Positions 25,617 through 33,286 are shown, numbered from the stretch's first letter. The stretch: 37,295 bases of DNA from Planctomycetia bacterium (GCA_030539035.1 JAUNSU010000028.1:1-37295); one strand, 5' to 3'. Notes: generated from the sequence alone by a model not told the origin. Made by a program: numbers and translations.

Positions 25617-27455
25617 ATGAAAAAGATTTTACTGTTGCTGGCGCTCCTGCTGGCCGTCTCCTATTCTTCTCAGAAGGATCTTCCTTCTGCCGCGGATCTT
25701 CCTACCCCGACGGGTCTTCCCTCTCCGGAAGAAGTCCTGATCACACTGGAAAAAGCGGAAAAACAGAATCAGGAATTCTTCGATTCTCTTCAAATTCAGG
25801 GAATCGCCCTTGCGGAAGATCTTACGGAAAACAAGATTTTTTCGGGAGATCTCTTTAAGAATCCCTTCTTTTCTTCCGCCTATAAATCCGATGCAGTTCG
25901 ATCGGTATTTTTCAAAAACGGAAAATGCGAACGCCTGGATCGCTGCTGGTTTTTGAATGAAAATGAAACCGGCTTCTCCGACTTCGAAAAAAATCCTCTT
26001 GCGGAAACATTGAAGGATAAGGTCCGGCTTGCGACCATGATGGTCAAAGGAGAAAATTCCTCTTTTATGTTTTCTCCGAATTGGCAGCCGCGTAAAGACG
26101 CGAAAACGGGAACGGTTCGTCTGGTTCAGTCCGCCGCTCCCATGGAAGCAGTCGGTGATGAATTGAAAATACTGAATTCCAGCCTGGATGCGTTTTTTCC
26201 GGATCTGAACGAATCGGGCTTGATGAACGGAATTAAAATTTCGGCATTTCTTCGGCAGTATCCGCCAAAGATTTCCCGGGAAATTTATGAGGGCGAAGAA
26301 GTGATCCTCTGTTCGGGACAGGATAAAGGCAAAGTCAATGTGAAATATCAGATCCGTATTGCTCCCGGGAAAAATTATGCGGCTGTTTTTTGCTTTTGCG
26401 AGATCGTCGGGCAAAAACAGACGACCTTGGCGCAAAAAAGGGAATTCGTTTCTGTCGGCGAACATTGGCTTCCGAGTGCGGTCTATCAGGAAACTCGCTT
26501 GGTCTATCCTGTCGGGAAAGAAACGATAGCCTCCCAGATTATGGGGAAAAAAACTTTTTATTATGATCAAACAGTCAAGCCGGACAAAGTACGCTTTACA
26601 CAAAACGCGGTCAAGGAATACGATCTTCGAAATGATGCGGAACGGAAGGCCGAACGGGAAAAACGTGCGGAAGATTTTACCAATTACGTTCCGTGGTTGA
26701 AAGATCAAGCCTTTCAGAAAATCGATCTTACGGATTGGCATATTCATCTTCGGGGCGGAATGACCGCGGAAAAAGCGCTGATTCGGGCGCGAAAAACCGG
26801 CGTGCGGTCCGGGGTTCTGGAAAATTTCGGAAAGTATTGGCCGCTTTCGTCCAATGAAAAGCTCGATGCCTTTATCGCGAATGTCGAAAAGGTCAACGCG
26901 AATTTGCCCAAGGAGGAAAAATTGAAGATCGGAATTCAGGTCAACGATCGGGACTGGTATAAGGTTCTTGATCCGAAATTGCGAAAACGGCTTGATTACA
27001 TCCTTGCCGATACCATGATCATGGACACCGGATCGGACGGGATGCCGCAAAAACTTTGGCTCCTTCCGAAAGATTATAAAGCCGATCCCGTAAAATGGAT
27101 GGAGCGGTATATGGAGCACAATCTTCAGATCCTCGACGAGCCGATCAGCATTCTCGCGCATCCCACCTGGCTGCCCGACTTCATCGCCGATCAGTACGAC
27201 AAGCTCTGGACAAAAGATCGAATGATGAAGATCATAGATAAAGCGGCGGAAAAAGGAATTGCATTGGAGATCCAGGCCGAATCTCCTTATCCGAAAGACC
27301 GTTTTATCGAACTGGCCCTTCAGAAAGGAGTGAAATTTTCCTTCGGAAGCAATAATCACGACGGCCGTCTGAAGAAAACAGACCGTTGGCGCGATGTATT
27401 GGAAAAATACGGAAAGAATATGAAGCTGTTCAGTCCAGAAACTTCCCTTCCTTAA
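25617..27455 (+). CDS. Exported protein with C-terminal PHP domain
   Basis: A 612-residue protein with a signal peptide (about 1-18, no lipobox). A Ser/Pro-rich segment and an uncharacterised region of about 330 residues follow, whose beta-rich pattern ('REIYEGEEVILCSG', 'KYQIRIAPGKNYAAVF') may be a lipoprotein-like beta fold. From about residue 370 there is a PHP (polymerase and histidinol phosphatase) domain: DWHIH (His375, His377), 'VRSGVLENFG' (397-405), 'AHPTW' (His515), 'ALEIQAES' (Glu551) and 'FGSNNHDG' (His581, Asp582), the metal-ligand set expected for the family. PHP proteins hydrolyse phosphate esters or act as nucleases. An exported one is unusual. Ribosome site weak. The 3' end overlaps the convergent Topo VI A gene by 26 bases. 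Function unknown. Confidence 0.78.
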   Translation: MKKILLLLALLLAVSYSSQKDLPSAADLPTPTGLPSPEEVLITLEKAEKQNQEFFDSLQIQGIALAEDLTENKIFSGDLFKNPFFSSAYKSDAVRSVFFKNGKCERLDRCWFLNENETGFSDFEKNPLAETLKDKVRLATMMVKGENSSFMFSPNWQPRKDAKTGTVRLVQSAAPMEAVGDELKILNSSLDAFFPDLNESGLMNGIKISAFLRQYPPKISREIYEGEEVILCSGQDKGKVNVKYQIRIAPGKNYAAVFCFCEIVGQKQTTLAQKREFVSVGEHWLPSAVYQETRLVYPVGKETIASQIMGKKTFYYDQTVKPDKVRFTQNAVKEYDLRNDAERKAEREKRAEDFTNYVPWLKDQAFQKIDLTDWHIHLRGGMTAEKALIRARKTGVRSGVLENFGKYWPLSSNEKLDAFIANVEKVNANLPKEEKLKIGIQVNDRDWYKVLDPKLRKRLDYILADTMIMDTGSDGMPQKLWLLPKDYKADPVKWMERYMEHNLQILDEPISILAHPTWLPDFIADQYDKLWTKDRMMKIIDKAAEKGIALEIQAESPYPKDRFIELALQKGVKFSFGSNNHDGRLKKTDRWRDVLEKYGKNMKLFSPETSLP

Positions 27456-28587
27456 GGAGCATGGGAACGTATTCTTCGGTCATATAGCTTATATTTCGGC
27501 TGATTAAGGCTTCGACTTCGAGTTTGAAGCCGTTTTTCAGCATGAGTTCGATCTCTTTTTGCCAATCTTTTTTTCGGGCGAACCAAGGATATTCCATGAT
27601 CTGCTTTGCCCGTTTGCGGTCGGTGTCGTTCAGAGAGATCTTGACACTTTCGGAAAGTCCGCAGCGTTCGAAATCATGGCTTCGAACCCCTACAAAACAG
27701 GCATCGGGAATCGCCATTCGCTGGGACTCATAGGCAAGATTGATCGAGCCCTGCTTGATTACACTGTAAATATAATATCCCCAGGGATCATTATCGAGCA
27801 GACAGAAGATCGGTAATTTGAGTTCATGATGGATCCGGTTCAGCAGTCGGCGGACTCCGCGGGTCGGCTGGCCCGCACCATGAGTTAATATGCAGTTGTG
27901 CTTCTTCCAGAACTTATCTTCGTTGAAGCGCTGCCAAACTGTATTTTTTTCGACATGAAGAACAAATTTCGCGGTGCACTTCTTGAACTTGATCACGTTC
28001 GGTTCGACGATGGAGGGAATCGCGTATCCGCCGGATCCCATTCGCGAACAATCGATTTCATCGCCGTTGTCTTCAATGATCAGATTTCCGACCATATCTC
28101 CCCGTTTATCGGCGAAAAGATGAAGTTCTTCGCGAAGAGAATCCAGAAGAACTTCACAATCTTCAATGATCGGATCGCATTCGCCCTGGTCGTGAAAGGT
28201 CGGTTCCTTCGTCGGCTTGATATCGTGCTTGAGCATATAGTACAAACCACGGATACTTGTCGTCTTTCCCATCTCGATGAGCTGCTTCGTCCCGGACGCG
28301 ACCAGCATCGTCTGCATAAAGCTCTTGGCCTGTCCGACATTAAAGAGTTCCCGATTGGTCCGTTTGTTTCCCATCTCCAGAATCCGCCGGGATTGATTGA
28401 AGCGGATATTCGAAAGGGATCGGGTCGGAATCGCAACCAAAGGCTCTTTATGGCGCTGGGCAACTTTGCAGACCTCTTCGGCCATTGAGTCGATCTGATT
28501 AATCGTTCTTTTGTCCTGCTTCGAAAGGGAAACAGGACGTTTCTCTTCTTCGGAAGCACTGTTCTTTTCTGATTTGAGTTTTGCCAT
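27430..28587 (-). CDS. top6A: DNA topoisomerase VI subunit A (Spo11-like)
   Basis: A 385-residue homologue of the cleaving subunit of type IIB topoisomerases. The catalytic-tyrosine motif SIRGLYYMLK (Tyr116/Tyr117) lies in the winged-helix (5Y-CAP) domain. The Toprim domain shows the acidic triad: Glu213 in HVEKN and Asp265/Asp267 in LLDNDPWGYYIYS. 'GAGQPTRGVRRLL' and 'DCSRMGSGGYAIPSIVEP' are family features. Topo VI normally works as A2B2 with the ATPase subunit B. No B gene, nor any GHKL motif, lies in the window, so B must be elsewhere or absent. The gene follows the LRR lipoprotein by 70 bases, which hold a strong hairpin, and converges on the PHP gene. The ribosome site is weak. Topo VI occurs in archaea, plants and scattered bacteria. 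Confidence 0.92.
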   Translation of the reverse strand: MAKLKSEKNSASEEEKRPVSLSKQDKRTINQIDSMAEEVCKVAQRHKEPLVAIPTRSLSNIRFNQSRRILEMGNKRTNRELFNVGQAKSFMQTMLVASGTKQLIEMGKTTSIRGLYYMLKHDIKPTKEPTFHDQGECDPIIEDCEVLLDSLREELHLFADKRGDMVGNLIIEDNGDEIDCSRMGSGGYAIPSIVEPNVIKFKKCTAKFVLHVEKNTVWQRFNEDKFWKKHNCILTHGAGQPTRGVRRLLNRIHHELKLPIFCLLDNDPWGYYIYSVIKQGSINLAYESQRMAIPDACFVGVRSHDFERCGLSESVKISLNDTDRKRAKQIMEYPWFARKKDWQKEIELMLKNGFKLEVEALISRNISYMTEEYVPMLLKEGKFLD

Positions 28588-28605
28588 CTTTTATTCGGAT
28601 TGTTT

Positions 28606-28630
28606 ATCCGGATCGTTCCTTGATCCGGAT
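28606..28630. other. Intercistronic hairpin before top6A
   Basis: ATCCGGATC (28606-28614) and GATCCGGAT (28622-28630) form a perfect 9-base-pair stem with a 7-base loop. It lies 19 bases before the top6A ATG, downstream of the LRR gene. No T-run follows. It could be an RNA processing site, an attenuator or a translation-control structure. Confidence 0.5.
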
Positions 28631-28657
28631 CGGTTCATAAGGTCACTGGGATAAAAA

Positions 28658-30166
28658 TCAATAGGCAATATTGCACTTGGGAAGTGAACTTTGGAGCTGC
28701 TTCAGAGAATTGGCATTCTCGGGAAGAGCAAGACTGGTTCCGTTAAGGTAAAGTCTTTTCAGCGATCCGAGTTTACTCAAATTCAGTAAGGCGACGGGAC
28801 TGAACGAATCATTTTCGCGCAGATCAAGCACTTCCAGTTTGGAAAGTTTAAGGATCGATTCCAGGCCGGCATTTGACATGGAAACACTTCGCAAGGTCAA
28901 GGATTTCAAATTGGGCAGTTTTTCCGCAACTGTTTTCGCACAGGCATCATCGAACGGAATCGCAAAAAGATTCAGATCTTCCAGGGCCGGCAGCGAAGAA
29001 AGCAGATCGTTCAAACCGGCGGCATCAACGCCCGGCAGTTCGGCCAGCTCAATCGCCTTTAAGGTCGTTTTTCCCTTCAGTGCGAGAATCCCTTCATTGG
29101 AAAGGTTCAGATCCCGAAGTTCCAGACGGACAAAAGGCATCGACGCAATTCCTTTGACCGTTTCGTCGCTGATCCCCTTGCACCGGAAAAGACGAAGTTC
29201 AGTGAGCGTTTTCAGGGATTTGAAAGCGTCAATCCCCATATCGTTGATCTCATTGCAATCCTGAAATTCGACAAAACGAAGCTTGGGGGCCTGGGCAAGG
29301 TTCTGAATTCCCTCGTTGGTAATCGATCCTCGGAAATAGAGCTCTTCGACCAGCGGCAGACGGGCAAGATACTTCGCGCCGTTGTCCGATACGTCCGGGC
29401 AGCCACGGACATCGACCACTTTCAGGGTTTTTACCTTACTGATCTTGTTCATTCCGGAATTCGTGAACTTATTATAGTAGGCGAGAAGCGTTTCCAGCTT
29501 CGGCATCTTCTGAAGAATCTCAAGGGAACTGTTTTCCAGCATGAGATCTCTGCGGATATCGAGCGTTTTCAACTCGGGAAGGGTCGCGAGAACTTCGAGA
29601 GACGCGTCTTTGATATTACTGTTGTTAATCGTGATTGATGTCAATTTTTTCAGATCTTTCATCTTCGCGATATAATCATCATCGAAAACCGATCCTTCAA
29701 GGAAGATCGATTCGAGATCATAAAGTTGACCCGTTTTATCCATATCTTCACTGTTGAATCCGGAACCGTCGGCACTCCCGGAGACCTTCAGGGAAATAAT
29801 GGCGCCATTACGCGCAAGTTTATAGGTCCCCTTCAGTTCGGTGATTCGCTTTTTAAGATATTCAATATTTTCCTTGGAAGCAAGAGGCGGGGTCAAGGCC
29901 GGACGGGCAGGAGCGGATACTGCGGCTGTCGGACGGGCCTGATGACGCGCTTCATAGACTTCCGACCATTTCTTTTCTTCTTGGGATAAGCCGGTTGAAG
30001 CCGTGCTCTTAGCTGTCGGGCGATTGACATCATTGTTTTTATAGTTGTAAACAACGTATTTTCCCTTGCCCAAATCTACTGTTTTCGCTTTATCGCAGCC
30101 AATCTGCAAAAAACACAATACCGCGGCCAAGCTCAAAAACAGCCCTTCCACCCTATATTTCTTCAT
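28658..30166 (-). CDS. Leucine-rich-repeat lipoprotein
   Basis: A 502-residue exported lipoprotein. The leader ends in LQIGC (Cys24), a good lipobox. A low-complexity linker follows (Ala/Pro/Ser-rich, to about 95). The rest, from about residue 115, is a curved leucine-rich-repeat domain of the ribonuclease-inhibitor/FBXL type, with roughly 23-26-residue repeats such as 'LKKLTSITINNSNIKDASLEVLATL', 'LKVVDVRGCPDVSDNGAKYLARL' and 'LEELYFRGSITNEGIQNLAQA'-like units. Such surfaces bind other proteins; the ligand is unknown. GGAGAAAG precedes the ATG at 30166, and a promoter lies at 30236-30264. LRR lipoproteins are characteristic of planctomycetes. It probably shares a transcript with top6A downstream. 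Confidence 0.85.
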   Translation of the reverse strand: MKKYRVEGLFLSLAAVLCFLQIGCDKAKTVDLGKGKYVVYNYKNNDVNRPTAKSTASTGLSQEEKKWSEVYEARHQARPTAAVSAPARPALTPPLASKENIEYLKKRITELKGTYKLARNGAIISLKVSGSADGSGFNSEDMDKTGQLYDLESIFLEGSVFDDDYIAKMKDLKKLTSITINNSNIKDASLEVLATLPELKTLDIRRDLMLENSSLEILQKMPKLETLLAYYNKFTNSGMNKISKVKTLKVVDVRGCPDVSDNGAKYLARLPLVEELYFRGSITNEGIQNLAQAPKLRFVEFQDCNEINDMGIDAFKSLKTLTELRLFRCKGISDETVKGIASMPFVRLELRDLNLSNEGILALKGKTTLKAIELAELPGVDAAGLNDLLSSLPALEDLNLFAIPFDDACAKTVAEKLPNLKSLTLRSVSMSNAGLESILKLSKLEVLDLRENDSFSPVALLNLSKLGSLKRLYLNGTSLALPENANSLKQLQSSLPKCNIAY

Positions 30167-30235
30167 TGTTTCTTTCTCCGGAAAGTCTCTCTGCTATTTC
30201 AGATGATGTAAACAAACACAACCCTGCTTAACCCT

Positions 30236-30264
30236 ATTATAAATCGAAAATCCCTTATAAACAA
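30236..30264 (-). promoter_or_regulatory. Promoter of LRR lipoprotein gene
   Basis: Minus-strand TTGTTT (30259-30264) and a perfect TATAAT (30236-30241) at 17 bases. Transcription would start near 30229, about 60 bases before the ATG. Confidence 0.6.
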
Positions 30265-30397
30265 GATATTCCATGATAATTTTCATCAAAAAAGGGGGAA
30301 GAAAGGGGATTTTGAGTGATAATAATGTGTTCAGAAGCGACGATTGCAGGGCAGAATCCCGGATCGGGCAATGGAAAATAGCGCTGAAAAAGGAGAA

Positions 30398-30568
30398 TCA
30401 GAAGCGATTATCGATATTTGTGTTTTTTTCAATATCGCTTTCGGGAACGGACGGTTTGGACCATTCTTCCAGAACTTGAGCAATTTGACGGTCAAGTTCA
30501 TCAATTCGATTTAATATCTCCGCATGCTGGCTTTCAAGCCGGACAAGGGAATCTTCGGTCGTTTGCAT
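30398..30568 (-). CDS. Small coiled-coil protein (56 aa)
   Basis: A 56-residue acidic protein beginning MQTTEDSLVRLESQHAEI. Residues 5-36 have hydrophobic residues at heptad spacing (Leu8, Leu11, Ile18, Ile22, Leu25, Ile29, Leu33), which predicts a helical coiled coil, followed by a Pro/Ser-rich and Asn/Asp-rich tail. It resembles SlyX-type small proteins in size and pattern, though similarity is too low to name it. AGGAG precedes the ATG at 30568 at a spacing of ten. An in-frame ATG at 30643 has no ribosome site, so the shorter form is chosen. It is isolated between the LRR promoter and a divergent gene. Function unknown. Confidence 0.55.
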   Translation of the reverse strand: MQTTEDSLVRLESQHAEILNRIDELDRQIAQVLEEWSKPSVPESDIEKNTNIDNRF

Positions 30569-30736
30569 TTTTGGAAATCTCCTGTTTAAACGAAAATCGA
30601 CCGGAAAGCCTGTCGGGTACGTAAAAATTTTTTCTGCCGCCATAAAAGACAGAACCCTTATAAACGGAACAATCCCTATAATGAATTCCCTTTTTTACTC
30701 TCTTCGTTAAAATTCCGAAAAAAACTTATCATTTGC

Positions 30737-30765
30737 TTGACTCTTGTTCAACTTCAAGCTATTCT
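30737..30765 (+). promoter_or_regulatory. Promoter of low-complexity protein gene
   Basis: TTGACT (30737-30742), 17 bases, TATTCT (30760-30765). Five and four positions match consensus. The ATG lies about 55 bases after the expected start. Confidence 0.55.
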
Positions 30766-30825
30766 TTCATCAGATGGGCGGTGTTTTTGGTAATGATATT
30801 ATTGCGCAAAACAAGGAGTTGAATC

Positions 30826-31626
30826 ATGGCGCGTTATCCTCATTTTATCTCACTTTTATTGGTCCTGCTTTGCCTTTGGATCAATATATGGAGGTATCCT
30901 TCTGTTTGGATGATGCTGCAGGGACAATATGTTCCGCAGATCCGGAATGAAGGAACGAAGGAAACGAACGGCCAAAAACAGCCTGTCAATCTTCCAAAGA
31001 AAAAGGAACCCGAGGATTCGGAAAAGGGACTTCTCGTTTCAAAAGATCCGAATAATGAAGGTTTTCGCGGGGTTTCTTACGGTGATTCCACGGAAGGCGG
31101 ATTGGGAAGTTCTTCCCGTGCTCCGGCTCCGGTCGTTCCTGTTGTCCCGAAAACTCTCGAACAAAAGGATAATTCGGATCAGCAAACAAAAGCTGTTCCT
31201 TCCAAAAAGAAGGAAAAGACGGGATCCGGAGATCAAAAAGAGGTGTTCCGGAATGCAACATGGAGTAAGCCGGTTTCTTCGGACAAGAAAGATCTTCCTG
31301 AAAAAGGCGGATCCGAAAAAAAAGATTCTCTCGGCAATGATCCTTCTGATAATAATCCTTCTCAAAAGGAGGAGGATGAGCATCGTTTTGTCTCTTGGGA
31401 AACGGATCCTTCTGTGAAGGAGGGGAGTAAAATTCGAAACGCGTTTTATGTTCAGACGGAAGAGACTGTAAACAAAACGTCTTTTCCCGTTTACGTCTAT
31501 CGGGCCCCCGGCGAGCCGGGAACGAGTCCGATGAATATTGATCAGCCGTCTTACGGCGCGGACACTTCTTCGGAAAGCGCTCCCACGGTCCTTCCTGTCC
31601 GCTTTACCCCGATCCAACAGAATTAG
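30826..31626 (+). CDS. Membrane-anchored low-complexity protein
   Basis: A 266-residue protein of unknown family. Residues 6 to about 33 form one hydrophobic helix (FISLLLVLLCLWINIW), a signal anchor. The remainder is disordered and charged, rich in Lys, Glu, Ser, Asp and Pro, with repeated phrases such as 'KKKEP', 'SKKKEKTG', 'PVSSDKKDLPEKGGSEKK' and 'NDPSDNNPSQKEEDEH'. No domain is visible. AAGGAG lies eight bases before the ATG at 30826. The stop codon TAG is itself part of a heptad repeat of the GTGATTA type (31623-31636). GATC density is about 15 per kb. It may be a surface or periplasmic linker protein; that is a guess. No homologue is recognised. Confidence 0.6.
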   Translation: MARYPHFISLLLVLLCLWINIWRYPSVWMMLQGQYVPQIRNEGTKETNGQKQPVNLPKKKEPEDSEKGLLVSKDPNNEGFRGVSYGDSTEGGLGSSSRAPAPVVPVVPKTLEQKDNSDQQTKAVPSKKKEKTGSGDQKEVFRNATWSKPVSSDKKDLPEKGGSEKKDSLGNDPSDNNPSQKEEDEHRFVSWETDPSVKEGSKIRNAFYVQTEETVNKTSFPVYVYRAPGEPGTSPMNIDQPSYGADTSSESAPTVLPVRFTPIQQN

Positions 31627-31636
31627 TGATTAGTGG
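31623..31636 (+). repeat. Heptad-repeat copy at gene 3' end
   Basis: TTAGTGATTAGTGG carries one full GTGATTA unit and parts of two more. It contains the stop codon of the upstream gene. It is in the same sense polarity as the arrays at 6238-6286 and 32203-32230, and inverted relative to the latter, so the two copies bracket the DUF1016 fragment. Confidence 0.55.
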
Positions 31637-31642
31637 AGCCCC

Positions 31643-31659
31643 CGGCGGCTCCGCCGCCG
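31643..31659. other. GC-rich hairpin
   Basis: CGGCGG and CCGCCG form a 6-base-pair stem around the loop CTCCG, just after the heptad repeat. No T-run follows. It may act as a transcript end between convergent genes. Confidence 0.4.
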
Positions 31660-31672
31660 TTCTGTAAAGGAG

Positions 31673-32131
31673 TTAAAATATCGAAAAAACCGCTGTTTTT
31701 TTTGAATTATGGTACTGTTTTCCGAATTCGTCAGACAGTGTCTGACTTTTTAAGGGAGACGGTTTCGCTCCACATTCTGTCGAGTTTATTGTATTTGGTA
31801 ACAATATTCTGAATTCACCAGACAGTGTCTGGTGAATTTGAAAGTCATGAATATCTCCTTTTTCAACAAACCTGTCATAAAAGACTCGAAAGTTCCTTAA
31901 ATTGGTAACTGCGCAACCAAGAACTCCCTGATTTTTTAAAGATCGGGCTATTTGTTCAATAAGTTTTTTTCCGTATTTGGCTCTGTCTTCGCCATTTTGT
32001 TCGAACTCGACAATATACCATCCGAAAAGCCAGTTTCGAACGACCAAAGCCAAATTGACCGCTTTTACCGCTTCTGAACGAAGAGCATTGTCTGCATCTG
32101 TAAGACTGGAAATCAATTCATTAAATTTCAT
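31673..32131 (-). pseudogene. Truncated DUF1016 (YhcG-like) gene
   Basis: A 152-residue frame whose first 90 residues match the DUF1016 N-terminal domain ('VNLALVVRNWLFGWYIVEFEQNGEDRAKYGKKLIEQIARSL', 'NLRNFRVFYDRF'). Full family members are about 330-380 residues and carry a C-terminal PDDEXK nuclease domain, which is missing here. The frame ends a few codons after two copies of a QTLS(G/D)EF peptide (101-107 and 130-136). GGAGG lies nine bases before the ATG at 32131, so an N-terminal protein could still be made. Only one GATC occurs in 459 bases, against about 20 per kb in most neighbours, which suggests foreign origin. It lies between inverted heptad repeats. It could be a decayed gene or a retained fragment. 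Confidence 0.7.
31724..31838. repeat. Paired palindromic repeats inside DUF1016 fragment
   Basis: Two 21-base direct repeats (31724-31744 and 31811-31831) differ at two positions and are 87 bases (29 codons) apart, so both encode QTLS(G/D)EF in the same frame. Each is part of a perfect palindrome: 31730-31746 (arms GTCAGACA/TGTCTGAC, one central base) and 31812-31838 (13-base arms AATTCACCAGACA/TGTCTGGTGAATT, one central base). Confidence 0.8.
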
Positions 32132-32154
32132 TCGTCGGTTCCTCCCTCATCCAC

Positions 32155-32172
32155 CCCCTCGAATTCGAGGGG
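32155..32172. repeat. Perfect 18-base palindrome
   Basis: CCCCTCGAATTCGAGGGG, a perfect palindrome, lies about 10 bases upstream of the ribosome site of the DUF1016 fragment and about 30 bases from the heptad array. It may be an operator or part of the cassette end. Confidence 0.5.
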
Positions 32173-32202
32173 CTTGCGGTCTCCTTCGCCGTTGATCCCA
32201 GC

Positions 32203-32230
32203 TAATCACTAATCACTCATCACTCATCCC
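32203..32230 (-). repeat. Heptad repeat array (four units) after cysK
   Basis: TAATCAC, TAATCAC, TCATCAC and TCATCCC in register on the plus strand; in cysK sense the unit is GTGATTA/GTGATGA. It begins two bases after the cysK stop codon, and a variant unit (GATCAC) contains the stop codon itself. Confidence 0.65.
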
Positions 32231-32232
32231 GA

Positions 32233-33159
32233 TCACTCTTCCGTAAAGAGCCAGCTGGAAAGATAGCGTTCTCCGGTGTCGGGCAGAAGGACGACGATAT
32301 TTTTACCTTCGAATTCCTTCTCTTTACTGATTTGCAAGGCGGCAAACAGCGCGGCTCCGGAAGAGATTCCGACAAGAAGCCCCTCTTTTTTTGCGGCATT
32401 TCGAGCGGTATTTCCCGCATCGTCCGCCTGAACAGGAAAAACTCGGTCGATTACAGATCGATCAAGAACTGCGGGAACAAACCCGGCGCCGATTCCCTGA
32501 ATTTTGTGCGGACCCGGCTCCCCTCCGGAAAGAACAGCGGAATCGGAAGGTTCCACCGCGATAATCTGAACGGAAGGATTCATCGCTTTAAGATAATGTC
32601 CGGTCCCGGTAAGAGTTCCTCCTGTTCCCACCGCGCTGACGAAAACATCGACCTTGCCCTCCATTGCGTCCCAGATCTCGGGGCCGGTGGTTTCTTCATG
32701 CCGCTCGGGATTGGCCGGATTTTTGAATTGCTGGGGCATAAACGCTTCCGGGATCTGATCGCAGATCTCCTGAGCCTTGTTGATCGCCCCTTTCATTCCA
32801 AGGGCTCCTTCGGTTAAGACGATCTCGGCCCCGTAAGCGGAAAGAAGAACACGGCGTTCGATACTCATCGTTTCCGGCATCGTTAAAATAATGCGGTATC
32901 CCTTGATCGCGGCGACGAGTGCGAGTCCGATGCCTGTATTTCCGCTGGTCGGTTCGACGATCAGACCGCCCGGCTTGAGGAGCCCTTTTTTCTCTGCATC
33001 TTCGATCATGGAAAGAGCAACACGGTCTTTGACGCTTCCTCCCGGGTTGAACGATTCCATTTTAGCGAAGACGTTTGCGGAGCCCTCATTCAGTTTATTG
33101 ATCCGAACCAACGGGGTATTTCCGATCTTCTCCAGAATATTTTGGACGGTATGAGACAT
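32233..33159 (-). CDS. cysK: Cysteine synthase A
   Basis: O-acetylserine sulfhydrylase, a PLP enzyme that makes L-cysteine from O-acetyl-L-serine and sulfide in the cytoplasm. The 308-residue length is standard. 'IGNTPLVRI' (12-20), the PLP lysine in [10 protein letters not shown] (Lys44), the substrate loop '[12 protein letters not shown]' (69-80), the phosphate loop '[10 protein letters not shown]' and '[12 protein letters not shown]' are all present. It has its own promoter (33191-33218) whose -35 overlaps that of the divergent rubrerythrin gene. Pairing of cysteine synthesis with an oxidative-stress protein is functionally sensible. The 3' end runs into a heptad repeat. Confident call. 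Confidence 0.97.
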   Translation of the reverse strand: MSHTVQNILEKIGNTPLVRINKLNEGSANVFAKMESFNPGGSVKDRVALSMIEDAEKKGLLKPGGLIVEPTSGNTGIGLALVAAIKGYRIILTMPETMSIERRVLLSAYGAEIVLTEGALGMKGAINKAQEICDQIPEAFMPQQFKNPANPERHEETTGPEIWDAMEGKVDVFVSAVGTGGTLTGTGHYLKAMNPSVQIIAVEPSDSAVLSGGEPGPHKIQGIGAGFVPAVLDRSVIDRVFPVQADDAGNTARNAAKKEGLLVGISSGAALFAALQISKEKEFEGKNIVVLLPDTGERYLSSWLFTEE

Positions 33160-33190
33160 GATTTCAGGTTTCCTTTCCTTGTTTTTTCTT

Positions 33191-33218
33191 ATTATATTAT
33201 ATTCCCGACACTTGTAAA
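33191..33218 (-). promoter_or_regulatory. Promoter of cysK
   Basis: Minus-strand TTTACA (33213-33218), 16 bases, perfect TATAAT (33191-33196). Its -35 shares bases with the divergent rubrerythrin promoter. Confidence 0.6.
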
Positions 33219-33239
33219 GTTTCTGCGAAAATTTATAAT
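33212..33239 (+). promoter_or_regulatory. Promoter of rubrerythrin gene
   Basis: TTGTAA (33212-33217), 16 bases, perfect TATAAT (33234-33239). The -35 is the complement-side overlap of the cysK -35, so the two promoters probably compete or share a regulator. Confidence 0.55.
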
Positions 33240-33286
33240 GAAAGGAGTTGTACTAACATTGGAATACTTTTAAAAAAGGGGAAAAA

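Noticed and set aside
25629-27359. A 576-codon open frame antisense to the PHP-domain gene
   Set aside because: It has no ribosome site or recognisable domain, its composition is Phe/Arg/Ile-rich, and the opposite strand encodes a clear signal peptide and metal-site motifs. It arises because the sense gene rarely uses codons that give antisense stops.
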